This document shows, one piece after another, positions 27,014 through 34,845 of a DNA stretch of 64,000 nt. The notes beneath the pieces were generated by a model that did not search any database, was not told the DNA's origin, and saw only the letters and a program-made list of their open reading frames with translations. Position 1 is the first letter of the stretch; each line of letters starts with the position of its first letter. The position numbers were made by a program, and so were the translations under genes. This stretch comes from JACCTI01 sp038237435 (lineage in GTDB: Bacteria > Verrucomicrobiota > Verrucomicrobiia > Chthoniobacterales > UBA10450), in the NCBI GenBank assembly GCA_038237435.1, contig JBBRYT010000002.1, positions 62,001 through 126,000 of the forward strand. Direction: 5' to 3'.

Positions 27014-27859
27014 ATGTCGCCCACGGAATTTTCTGTCGAACGGACCTCGGCGCTATCGCAAAAACAGAAGCGCGGGCCGGCGTGGTTCCGCAATCCCGAC
27101 TCGCGATTTTTTCAAGTCGTTAGGCCGATCGGAATGCTCGCCATATTCTTCACCCTTTGGGGCGTGGCTGTACGGCTAGCGCACAGCGATTTGTTCCCGA
27201 CGCCGATCAATGTGGCGACCGGCATCATGGAGCTGATCGAAAAGGGTTTGCTCTTGAAATACATCGTCGCCTCGCTTTTTCGTGTCACCTGCGGGTTCGC
27301 GCTTGCCGTTCTTCTCGGCGTGCCGAGCGGGCTCTTCCTCGGCTGGTATTCGCGTGCCTTTCAAGCATTCAATCCGCTTATCCAGATCCTGCGCCCGATC
27401 TCGCCCATCGCCTGGATTCCTGTCGCAATTCTTTGGTTCGGTGTAAGTGACGCCGCACCGATTTTTCTGATTTTTCTCGCGAGTGTTTTTCCAATCACAG
27501 TCTCGGCGATGGCGGCGGTGCAAAATATGCAGCCAGTCTATTTGCGCGCGGCGCAAAATTTCGGACTCACTCGGCGCGAGCTTTTCTGGCAGGTAATCTT
27601 GCGTGCGAGTCTGCCGCAAATCATCACCGGCATTCGCATTGCGCTTGGCGTGGCCTGGCTCGTTGTCGTCGCAGCCGAGATGATCGCGGTCAACAGCGGC
27701 CTCGGTTATCTGATCATCGATGCCCGCAACGCCGGCAAACGATACGACCTGGTTGTGGCCGGCATGGTCATGATCGGACTAATCGGGCTAGTGCTTGATC
27801 TACTCGTTAGGCAGCTGGAAAAATTCGACGAGGTGCGTTGGGGTTACGCCAATCGATGA
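27014..27859 (+). CDS. ABC transporter permease, nitrate/sulfonate/taurine family
   Basis: 281 residues with about six transmembrane helices and the BPD_transp_1 EAA-like loop (RAAQNFGLTRRELFWQVILRASLPQIITGIRIALG). It resembles SsuC/TauC/NrtB permeases. It begins 9 bp after priA and overlaps the ATPase gene start as ATGA. An exact motif copy at 27802 is read LLVRQ near the C-terminus; a one-mismatch copy is at 27115. Confidence 0.9.
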   Translation: MSPTEFSVERTSALSQKQKRGPAWFRNPDSRFFQVVRPIGMLAIFFTLWGVAVRLAHSDLFPTPINVATGIMELIEKGLLLKYIVASLFRVTCGFALAVLLGVPSGLFLGWYSRAFQAFNPLIQILRPISPIAWIPVAILWFGVSDAAPIFLIFLASVFPITVSAMAAVQNMQPVYLRAAQNFGLTRRELFWQVILRASLPQIITGIRIALGVAWLVVVAAEMIAVNSGLGYLIIDARNAGKRYDLVVAGMVMIGLIGLVLDLLVRQLEKFDEVRWGYANR

Positions 27860-28659
27860 GCGCACCGATCATTTCCATTCGCGATGTTTCGGTTTCGTTC
27901 CCGGGGAAGCGACCTGGCGAAAGCATCAACGTGCTCGACAAGATCAGCGCCGATGTCGCGCGCGGCGAGTTTGTGTGCCTGGTCGGCCCGAGCGGCTGCG
28001 GCAAATCGACCTTGTTGAGTGTTGTCGGCGGTTTCATTCATGCCAGCTCCGGCGAAGCACTAATCGATGGCGAACCCGTTCGAGGTCCAGATCCGCGACG
28101 TATTTTCGTTTTTCAGGAGAACGGCGTTTTTCCGTGGCTAACCGTGCGCGAGAATATCGGCTTCGGTTTACGCGGACGAAGCCAGGCTGATGGCGCCAAG
28201 ATCATCGCCCATTACACCACGATGGTTGGCCTGACCGGGTTCGAAAACGCTTATCCGCGCGAACTCTCGGGCGGCATGCGACAACGCGTCGAGATTGCGC
28301 GCGCCCTCGCGGCCAGTCCGCAAATCATCTACATGGATGAACCTTTCGGCGCGCTCGACTTTCTAACGCGCTTGAAGATGCGAACTGACCTGGTGCGCAT
28401 CTGGCAGGCAGAGAAGAAGACGATTCTCTTCGTCACGCACGATATCGAAGAAGCAGTGCAGTTAGCCGACCGCGTCCTGGTAATGAGTCAGCGCCCGGCG
28501 ACGATCCAGGAAGTGGTCGAGATCGATTTACCGCGGCCACGTGATCTTGATTCGCCGGGCTACTTAAAAAAACGCGACCACATTTTCCACGTTATGGGGC
28601 ATGAGTCTGCGCGTCGGCGAAAAACTCGCGGTCTAGTACTCGTTAGGCAGAATCGTTAA
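27856..28659 (+). CDS. ABC transporter ATP-binding protein, nitrate/sulfonate/taurine family
   Basis: 267 residues. Walker A GPSGCGKST, Q-loop VFQENGVFPW, signature LSGGMRQRVEIARAL, Walker B IIYMDEPFGALD and the switch His in FVTHDIEEAV. It pairs with the permease immediately upstream (ATGA overlap) as an SsuB/TauB-type importer. No periplasmic substrate-binding gene is adjacent, so the substrate (sulfonate, nitrate, pyrimidine or other) cannot be assigned. An exact motif copy at 28638 encodes LVRQ four codons before the stop. Confidence 0.92.
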   Translation: MSAPIISIRDVSVSFPGKRPGESINVLDKISADVARGEFVCLVGPSGCGKSTLLSVVGGFIHASSGEALIDGEPVRGPDPRRIFVFQENGVFPWLTVRENIGFGLRGRSQADGAKIIAHYTTMVGLTGFENAYPRELSGGMRQRVEIARALAASPQIIYMDEPFGALDFLTRLKMRTDLVRIWQAEKKTILFVTHDIEEAVQLADRVLVMSQRPATIQEVVEIDLPRPRDLDSPGYLKKRDHIFHVMGHESARRRKTRGLVLVRQNR

Positions 28660-28692
28660 TCTTCCTGCTAGACCTGTGCACTGGCGTTTGTT

Positions 28693-28713
28693 AGAAGGCG
28701 CTGTGAGCCTTCT
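28693..28713. repeat. Perfect inverted repeat upstream of the envelope operon
   Basis: AGAAGGC (28693-28699), a 7-nt loop, then GCCTTCT (28707-28713), ending 6 bp before the ATG of the hydrolase gene. No T-tract follows, so a classic terminator for the ABC operon is unlikely. The stem contains AGAAGG, the only plausible Shine-Dalgarno, so it could modulate translation of the downstream gene. Confidence 0.4.
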
Positions 28714-28719
28714 TGGTCG

Positions 28720-30135
28720 ATGAACCCGCCGGGCGAAACCTCTCCGCCAGTAATGGCGGCGACAACAAAGGAAGCGGCCACGGCCGCCGGCCAGGCTTTA
28801 GCTGCATCCGGACCACTGACTAAACTAGTCATCGCTGTTCACGGCATCGGCGATCAATACCGTTTTGCCACCATTCGTTCGGTGGTGACGCGATTCGGGC
28901 GCTACTTCGATTTTCCAGCGGCCGTGCCGTTGGGTAGTTTTCACGCCCCGGCGGGGAGCTTGCAGGCTTTTCACTTTCGGTCGCCTCCATCTATTCCGAG
29001 CGACCTGGAAGACATTGGATTCGCCGAAGCTTATTGGGCTGACATTCCGCGAGCTATCCAGACGGCAGGTTACACCCTGGAAGAATCGAAAGCCTGGGCC
29101 CGCACGGTGGTCGAGCGAGTGCGCGCCCGCTACGGACATTATAACTGGAAAGGAACAGACCCACTTAACTTGCAGACCAAGGACTTTCGCGACGCCGCCT
29201 TTGTTTTGCAGGAGATGATTGAGACCATCCATCTCATCGGCAACCTGCTCTTTCTGGCCGAAAAGGCTGGCTTACCTAAGTTCAACCTGGATGACATGCT
29301 GACTGCTTATCTCGGCGACGTGCAATTAGTAGCTGATTTTGAAGGCGAACGTTTCAAGATTCTCGCGCAGCTTCGCGAAGTAATCGATTCCTTGTGGACG
29401 CAATTAAGCGCGCAACAGAGTAAACCCGAAATCTATCTCGTGGCCCATAGTGAGGGAACTGTTGTTGCCTTCATGTGTCTCCTACAAGCCATGAGCTTAC
29501 CCACAAGGGGGGAAGTAGCTCCGCCGGCGCGCCCGGAGTGGATTGATTATGTGCGCGGTTTCATGACCATTGGTTCTCCCATCGATAAGCATCTTATTCT
29601 TTGGCCGGATATCTGGCGGGCCTTTTCCACACCGGGCAAGTTACCTAAGCCGATTAAGTGGCGTAACTATTACGACTATGGCGATCCCGTAGGCTTCGAT
29701 CTCGATACCGCGCGCGATTGGATGAGTGAGTCGGACCATCGCTGGTCTCCAGCCTTTGAATTCCAGCCCGAACACGACTTCGGCTTTAGTCGATACGTCC
29801 TGCCGGGCGAAGCGCACAATGAGTATTGGAACGATGGCGGCGTATTCGGCCACTTTATCCAAACCGTCATGGGCATACCTGCTGTGGGAGGTCGCAACTT
29901 CGCTCCGCCGCCTCCAAGCCACTGGTGGGCCAGGGTCGGTAGCTACTTCATCCCTTATATCTTCGGCTTTATCCTCCTCTACACTGGCACCTACTTTCTC
30001 TACAAGTCACTGCACGGTTATGTTGCTGCACCGTCGGTTACTCAAGCGGCCGGTTCTTCTTCTTCCGTATCCGACCAAGATAACGCCTATCTTATCCGCT
30101 GGTGGCACCAATATAAAAGGGCGTCTAACAAATGA
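28720..30135 (+). CDS. Alpha/beta-hydrolase-fold protein with C-terminal membrane anchor
   Basis: 471 residues. LVIAVHGIGDQ (about 36-46) fits an oxyanion-hole strand, and YLVAHSEGTVVAFM around 245-258 has a nucleophile elbow with Ser. A His candidate is in GEAHNEYW near 365. One transmembrane segment lies near 405-425 (VGSYFIPYIFGFILLYTGTYFLY). The fold suggests a lipase/esterase-like enzyme on the cytoplasmic face; the substrate is unknown. It is the first of five same-strand genes and its stop overlaps the next start (ATGA at 30132). No copy of the dispersed motif occurs in it. Confidence 0.72.
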   Translation: MNPPGETSPPVMAATTKEAATAAGQALAASGPLTKLVIAVHGIGDQYRFATIRSVVTRFGRYFDFPAAVPLGSFHAPAGSLQAFHFRSPPSIPSDLEDIGFAEAYWADIPRAIQTAGYTLEESKAWARTVVERVRARYGHYNWKGTDPLNLQTKDFRDAAFVLQEMIETIHLIGNLLFLAEKAGLPKFNLDDMLTAYLGDVQLVADFEGERFKILAQLREVIDSLWTQLSAQQSKPEIYLVAHSEGTVVAFMCLLQAMSLPTRGEVAPPARPEWIDYVRGFMTIGSPIDKHLILWPDIWRAFSTPGKLPKPIKWRNYYDYGDPVGFDLDTARDWMSESDHRWSPAFEFQPEHDFGFSRYVLPGEAHNEYWNDGGVFGHFIQTVMGIPAVGGRNFAPPPPSHWWARVGSYFIPYIFGFILLYTGTYFLYKSLHGYVAAPSVTQAAGSSSSVSDQDNAYLIRWWHQYKRASNK

Positions 30136-30779
30136 TTTCACTGGCGCGGCTGATTTCGAATGTTCTCGGTATTACCTGCCTGCTTGCGGGGACGACGGTC
30201 GCCGCGCGCATTCCGCGACTTACCCGTCTTCTTAGATGGCGCGTTATTGCTATCGTTCTCTTTGTCGTTTTTGTGACGCTGTATGTACTTCTAGTTGACG
30301 CACCGACGCGCTGCTGGCTGGGATTTCATCCCGGGGTTACCGGTGCGACCTTAGAAGAAGCAGTCATACCTACGGCAGTAACTATTCTGATGGCGATGGG
30401 GCTCGTTCTGTTTTCCGCGTTGTCCTGGTATCTGCGACACCTTCCCGACTGGCTGGCGCCGTTACTACGCGGTGCTCGTCCGCTCACTGTTCCAGGCAGT
30501 ATCATTGTTGTCTGCCTGATTCTCTATCGCGTCTTTCTCGGGCGTAATTCCGACGATAATATCTGGCCGCTCGTCTTAAGTAGTGCCATCTTCCTTTACC
30601 TTTGGTGGCTGACGGTGCGCCTGTTCGACCTCATTTTTGCCTGGCATCGTTATACCCGGCATGCGGTCTTCCAGCGCTACCTATCGCAGATGAGACGGGA
30701 ACAAAAAAAGACAGAAACGCAGAACGGATCTCAATCTTCTGTTGCAACCAAATCCGCTGATCTTCATGCGCGTTCTTGA
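30132..30779 (+). CDS. Hypothetical polytopic membrane protein
   Basis: 215 residues with about five hydrophobic segments (near 5-25, 37-55, 78-100, 120-135, 145-165) and a hydrophilic, Gln/Lys-rich C-terminal tail. No family recognised. It is coupled to the hydrolase gene upstream (ATGA) and overlaps the amidase gene downstream by 14 bp, so these three are almost certainly made together. Confidence 0.68.
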   Translation: MISLARLISNVLGITCLLAGTTVAARIPRLTRLLRWRVIAIVLFVVFVTLYVLLVDAPTRCWLGFHPGVTGATLEEAVIPTAVTILMAMGLVLFSALSWYLRHLPDWLAPLLRGARPLTVPGSIIVVCLILYRVFLGRNSDDNIWPLVLSSAIFLYLWWLTVRLFDLIFAWHRYTRHAVFQRYLSQMRREQKKTETQNGSQSSVATKSADLHARS

Positions 30780-32460
30780 TCCTTCAACACTACCGCGCTG
30801 CCAGATGGACCGAATCATCTGTCATTGGTCGGAAGGTAACCATCGCGCCAACGACACTGACCTGCGGGCCTACCATATCTTGATCGAAGGCGATGGTAAG
30901 ATTCGTTTCGGTGTTTTCCGCATCGACGACAATACCAGCACAGCCGACGGTCGTTACGCCGCGCACACCCTTGGCTGTAACACGCGTTCAATCGGCGTCT
31001 CTTGTTGTTCCATGGTCGGCTGTGAGGAAAGTCCGTTCCAGCCCGGCTCGCAGTCGATGAATCAGACTCAGTGGCAGACCATGACTAAGGTCGTGGCCGA
31101 TCTCTGTGATTTCTACCGCATATCCGTAACGCCGACTACCGTGCTTGGTCACGGTGAGGTGCAGGATAACTTGGGTATAACTCAGCGCGGAAAATGGGAT
31201 CCGTTGGTTCTACCCTGGGATAGCTCTACTTTCGACGTGAGCAAGACGCGGCATGTTGTCGGTAACCTTTTGCGGGCACAGGTAACGGCGCAGCTAGGCG
31301 GTAATCCCGCCGCCATAAGAGCACAACGCGTTGCAGCAAAACCTGTCGCGATCGTTAGCATAGCTACTCCGTCGTTACACTCTTCACTTTTCGCTCGTAA
31401 CACCGATCTGGAGGCGGTCGCAGCTGGCCATCGCGTTCTGCGCATGAGTGCGCAGAGCTATCCCGGCGTCGGTCTGCTCCAGGATGCCTTGAACAAGCTG
31501 GCTGATACCACGGGCGGCGATTATCGGATCGATCTCGGAGCCGGCCGGAGTTTTCGCGGTTCATTCGGTCAAAATACCGAGCGGGCCGTGCTGGCTTTCC
31601 AACACGACCAGCGCTTGCGCGAAGATGGCATGGTCGGTCAATCGACTCTTCGTGCGCTCGATGCTGAGCTGCTGCGCGCGGAAAAGACGGCGGTCTCCGT
31701 CTCGGTGGCGCCTTCCGCGATAGCCGCACCCGGCTTAGCTGCTATCCCTGTTGCCGGGACAGTTACTCCATCCGGTTATGCGCCGCCGCAAAGTTCGGCC
31801 ACCCTTTTCCGCGGAGTAGATTTTTCCACGGTAAATGAAGAGCGCGGCCGGACGTTGCTGGAAGCGTTCGCCGCTGCCGATCGTGGCAAGGCCTGCGGCG
31901 ACCCTAGTAACTGCAAGGCTCTTCTCTGTTTCCCCGATGGCACCGTTTACTACGATGCGAAAATGGCCATTTGCGCGGATGGTTCACCCCGCGCTCTGGA
32001 GATCGATTTTCCGGATGGCCAGACCCAGACGGCCTTTACCTTCCCACCCAATGGCGCCGGCGCTTTCTTCAACGCAGAGGAAGTGCCTTACGTCGTCTTA
32101 CCGGGGCGAAGTAGAGACGGATCGGTCAACTTCGTCGGCACGTTTGGGATCGGTAGCTATGACCTGGCCGTGGTGATTCGGCGAGGCAAGATTACTCCCG
32201 CTTTCTATGGCGAAGTAGGACCTACGTTTCGACTCGGTGAGGCATCGATCAAGGTACACGAAAACCTACCTGTGCCATTCCCATGGACTTCCCCACGCAA
32301 GGACCGCATTCTGAACTCCAGCGTGGAGAGCGACGTCCTGTACTGCGTCTTTCCCGGAAGCGCTGTCGCTCGCACGAACAAGATGACTGACGCCGATTGG
32401 CTGGATGAGACCTTGCAGGCCGCCATTGTTCGCTTCGAACAGTTTGCTCGCGGTAGTTAA
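30766..32460 (+). CDS. Amidase_2/PGRP + peptidoglycan-binding + GH75 chitosanase-like protein
   Basis: 564 residues in three parts. Residues about 14-175 fit an N-acetylmuramoyl-L-alanine amidase: zinc ligands His20 (CHWS), His129 (LGHGE) and Asp145 (GKWDP), with a further His37. Residues about 233-303 fit a PG_binding_1 domain (GSFGQNTERAVLAFQHDQRLREDG). Residues about 350-510 resemble GH75 chitosanases (VYYDAKMAICADG with Asp397 and Asp405, EVPYVVLPG, GKITPAFYGEVGP, LGEASIKVHE). No signal peptide is visible, so secretion would need another route or lysis. The ATG at 30766 is the first plausible start before the amidase strand. Confidence 0.78.
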   Translation: MRVLDPSTLPRCQMDRIICHWSEGNHRANDTDLRAYHILIEGDGKIRFGVFRIDDNTSTADGRYAAHTLGCNTRSIGVSCCSMVGCEESPFQPGSQSMNQTQWQTMTKVVADLCDFYRISVTPTTVLGHGEVQDNLGITQRGKWDPLVLPWDSSTFDVSKTRHVVGNLLRAQVTAQLGGNPAAIRAQRVAAKPVAIVSIATPSLHSSLFARNTDLEAVAAGHRVLRMSAQSYPGVGLLQDALNKLADTTGGDYRIDLGAGRSFRGSFGQNTERAVLAFQHDQRLREDGMVGQSTLRALDAELLRAEKTAVSVSVAPSAIAAPGLAAIPVAGTVTPSGYAPPQSSATLFRGVDFSTVNEERGRTLLEAFAAADRGKACGDPSNCKALLCFPDGTVYYDAKMAICADGSPRALEIDFPDGQTQTAFTFPPNGAGAFFNAEEVPYVVLPGRSRDGSVNFVGTFGIGSYDLAVVIRRGKITPAFYGEVGPTFRLGEASIKVHENLPVPFPWTSPRKDRILNSSVESDVLYCVFPGSAVARTNKMTDADWLDETLQAAIVRFEQFARGS

Positions 32461-32468
32461 AAAAGCGA

Positions 32469-32858
32469 ATGGACGCAGAGGTAAACTTTCAGTTACTAAG
32501 CGGTTACGTTACCCTGGTGACAGTGGTTGTGCTGGGCGGGTTCCTTCTTCTCATTGCCTATCGCATTCTTATCGGTGAAATAAACACCAAAGGATTGCTG
32601 AATGATAAGGCCGAGGGAGGCCCAAGTCCCGCAAGACTCCAGCTATGCTTACTGAGTCTTGGCGGAGCGTTCTACTACCTAATGATGGTCGTCAATATGG
32701 TGCAGGCCCATGCCAGCCTGACGACCAGTCCTCTTAACTTGCCGGAACCTCCTAAAGAACTTCTTGCTCTCGTCCTGGGTAGTAACACCTTTTATGTAGC
32801 CGCCAAAGCAAACTCCACTGCACGCAGGCTATCCGGTATTTTGTCTTTCTTCCGTTAG
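32469..32858 (+). CDS. Small membrane protein, paralogue of the next gene
   Basis: 129 residues with three hydrophobic segments (about 10-33, 56-79, 95-112). It shares a pattern with the following gene: a helix, then RILIGEINTKGLLND and a Ser/Arg/Gln-containing SPARLQL. The downstream copy has RILFGKIDINGLISE and SLSRFQF. It lies 8 bp after the amidase gene. Function unknown. Confidence 0.65.
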   Translation: MDAEVNFQLLSGYVTLVTVVVLGGFLLLIAYRILIGEINTKGLLNDKAEGGPSPARLQLCLLSLGGAFYYLMMVVNMVQAHASLTTSPLNLPEPPKELLALVLGSNTFYVAAKANSTARRLSGILSFFR

Positions 32859-32867
32859 CTCCGAACT

Positions 32868-33461
32868 ATGAAAACCCAAAAACTACTGCTCCTATTTCTG
32901 GCCTTCGCCACCTTCCTCTTCTCCGCCGCTAACTCCCTGGCGCAAACTGCCTTGTCCTCGCCAGCTACTCAGCCAGCCGGACAAAGCCTGTCCGTCACAG
33001 CTAGCACGAGTCCGGGAGAGACCGCGAGTGGTTCAATTACCGGTTCTTTGCACGGCCAGAAGTTGACTTACTTCGGCATCCTAACCCTGGTCGTCGGATA
33101 CCTGGCTACTACGCTCATTGGAATGTTTGGATTCGTCATTCTTTGGCGAATCCTTTTTGGCAAGATCGACATTAATGGACTTATTTCCGAACCCAACGGC
33201 AGCGCGAGCCTCTCCCGTTTTCAATTTCTCATCTTTACCTTTGTTATCTCGCTAAGTCTGCTTCTGGTGATCCTCGGAGCTAAGGCCGGACCACAGTTTC
33301 CCGAAACTATTCCGGTTGGTATCTATGTCTTGCTCGGCATTAGTGCTGCCTCTTATGTCGTCTCCAAAGGCATCCAGAAGGACATCACCCTCAAAGAGCT
33401 TGATAACAAAGGCGCAGGCCAGGACTATTGTGTGCCGCCGAACGATCCAAACGCGGGCTAA
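32868..33461 (+). CDS. Signal-peptide-bearing membrane protein, paralogue of the previous gene
   Basis: 197 residues. A signal peptide (KTQKLLLLFLAFATFLFSAANSLAQ) is followed by a Ser/Thr/Pro-rich linker to about residue 60. Three hydrophobic segments follow (about 67-98, 120-140, 150-165) around the shared RILFGKIDINGL motif. It closes the five-gene operon, 9 bp after its paralogue. The two may form one complex in the membrane. No family recognised. Confidence 0.66.
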   Translation: MKTQKLLLLFLAFATFLFSAANSLAQTALSSPATQPAGQSLSVTASTSPGETASGSITGSLHGQKLTYFGILTLVVGYLATTLIGMFGFVILWRILFGKIDINGLISEPNGSASLSRFQFLIFTFVISLSLLLVILGAKAGPQFPETIPVGIYVLLGISAASYVVSKGIQKDITLKELDNKGAGQDYCVPPNDPNAG

Positions 33462-33466
33462 GTCTA

Positions 33467-33670
33467 TTAGAGCTTTGGCTTAAACATCGCTGCGTCGATA
33501 ATCGACCAGAGATGGACGAGCCAGCCCAAAAGAAAGAACCACAAAACGCCCGCCAGACAGAAATGCAGCGCCGCCATTAGGATTCGACCTTGCAGTAGTT
33601 GTCCCAGACCGGGAATAAAGAAACTGCAGAGGGCCGCGATAACGTTACCAGTAGAACCTTGTCCTGCCAT
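33467..33670 (-). CDS. Small TM2-like membrane protein
   Basis: 67 residues. VIAALCSFFIPGLGQLLQGR followed by a long hydrophobic stretch and LLGWLVHLWSIIDAAMFKPKL matches the short two-helix membrane proteins related to TM2/DUF5683. The ATG at 33670 is chosen because upstream codons would extend into the divergent methyltransferase gene. It is convergent with the five-gene operon, 5 bp away. Confidence 0.65.
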   Translation of the reverse strand: MAGQGSTGNVIAALCSFFIPGLGQLLQGRILMAALHFCLAGVLWFFLLGWLVHLWSIIDAAMFKPKL

Positions 33671-33718
33671 ACGAAACGATTCCGTCTCTCGGGTCCTACG
33701 ACAAGTTGTTTTCTCTGA

Positions 33719-34633
33719 ATGGCTCTCGCAATCGATCGCTGCCCAGCCTGTGGTTCGCCTGATGCCCGAGAGACCGGGCCGGCGGCGGCGCCAATCACTG
33801 CAAAAGCAGCCGAAATAACTTTCGAGCAACCAACTTACCGCGTTCTGGAATGCGCGCGTTGTGGCCTCCTTTACCGCGACTGCACGCCCCCAGCCGCGGA
33901 GTTCGCACTCTATTACTCGTTAGTCCGGGCGAGTAAGTGGGAGATCACAGGTTACTATCCGACGGAACGGGCCGCGCTCGAATGCCTGAGAAAGCTTGCG
34001 CCCCAAAGCAAAATTTTGGATTTCGGCTGCAGCTCGGGACGCCTACTCGCCAGCCTTACCTCGGATTACGACTGCTACGGAATTGAAATTAACCCGGAGG
34101 CCGCAAACGCCGCGGCAAGAAAGGGGCTACGCATGGTCTCGTTAGGCGAGCTTTCTCAGAAAGACGCGCCGAAATTCGATGCCATCATCCTAGTCGACGT
34201 CTTCGAACACCTGTCCGCTCCTCTCGAGCTATTACGAAAGCTTGCTATCGCTCTTCAACCACGCGGTTCGTTCATCATTGTCACCGGGAACGGTGACGCG
34301 CCGGCTTGCCGGCGTGACCCGGCTGGTTTCTGGTATTTCCGCGAGATCGAACATGTTAGCATGCTGACGCGAAGGCATGCCGAATTTGTCGCCGCCGAAC
34401 TAAGACTTCGCCCTGCAGGTTGGACGACCCTCTGCCACTACGATTTGACTCTGCGCGAAAAACTTGTGCAGCAAACGCAGAGTTTTGCGTATTGGCAATT
34501 CCGTAAACGCACCGCCTTAGCACGCGGTTTCCTTCGGTTTCTTCCTTTGTTTCATCGGCTCCGCCAAGGCGATGCGGCTCCGACTTATTCCTGCTCACGC
34601 GATCACGTGCTGGCAGTTTTTGAAAAGACTTAA
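33719..34633 (+). CDS. SAM-dependent methyltransferase with N-terminal zinc ribbon
   Basis: 304 residues. CPACGSPD (8-15) and CARCGLLY (about 45-52) form a zinc ribbon. The class I methyltransferase core has ILDFGCSSGRLL (motif I), YGIEINPEA (acidic loop) and FDAIILVDVFEHL. This arrangement is common in methyltransferases that modify surface sugars or small molecules; the substrate is unknown. Motif variants are at 33915 and 34137 (SLGE). It is the last gene before the tRNA-bounded islet. Confidence 0.83.
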   Translation: MALAIDRCPACGSPDARETGPAAAPITAKAAEITFEQPTYRVLECARCGLLYRDCTPPAAEFALYYSLVRASKWEITGYYPTERAALECLRKLAPQSKILDFGCSSGRLLASLTSDYDCYGIEINPEAANAAARKGLRMVSLGELSQKDAPKFDAIILVDVFEHLSAPLELLRKLAIALQPRGSFIIVTGNGDAPACRRDPAGFWYFREIEHVSMLTRRHAEFVAAELRLRPAGWTTLCHYDLTLREKLVQQTQSFAYWQFRKRTALARGFLRFLPLFHRLRQGDAAPTYSCSRDHVLAVFEKT

Positions 34634-34641
34634 CGCAACCG

Positions 34642-34689
34642 GGAGCCGGCTATGGACCTTGAACCGGCTGAACAAATCAGCTGCTCTAC
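34642..34689 (-). pseudogene. Degenerate copy of the 3' part of tRNA-Thr(UGU)
   Basis: 48 bp align to the 3' 57 bp of the intact tRNA-Thr at 37284-37358 in the same orientation. The acceptor 3' strand and CC, the T-loop GGTTCAAG and the AGAGCAGCTGATTTGT stretch are kept. Two anticodon-loop bases and about seven variable-loop bases are missing, and the 5' acceptor and D-stem half are absent. It cannot fold as a tRNA. It lies at the far end of the segment downstream of the intact gene's 3' end, the geometry left by integration into a tRNA. Confidence 0.75.
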
Positions 34690-34845
34690 GACGTGCGTCG
34701 CGGTGCGCTACCGGGGGTCTATCCCACGAGGGAACTCACTTCTCATAGGACAGGATTCATTGTCGAAGGACACCAAACGCGACCGCAACTAGCAAAGAAC
34801 TTGGCGTTTGCAAGGGCGATCAAAGCGTGGTAACCGAAGGCTGCC

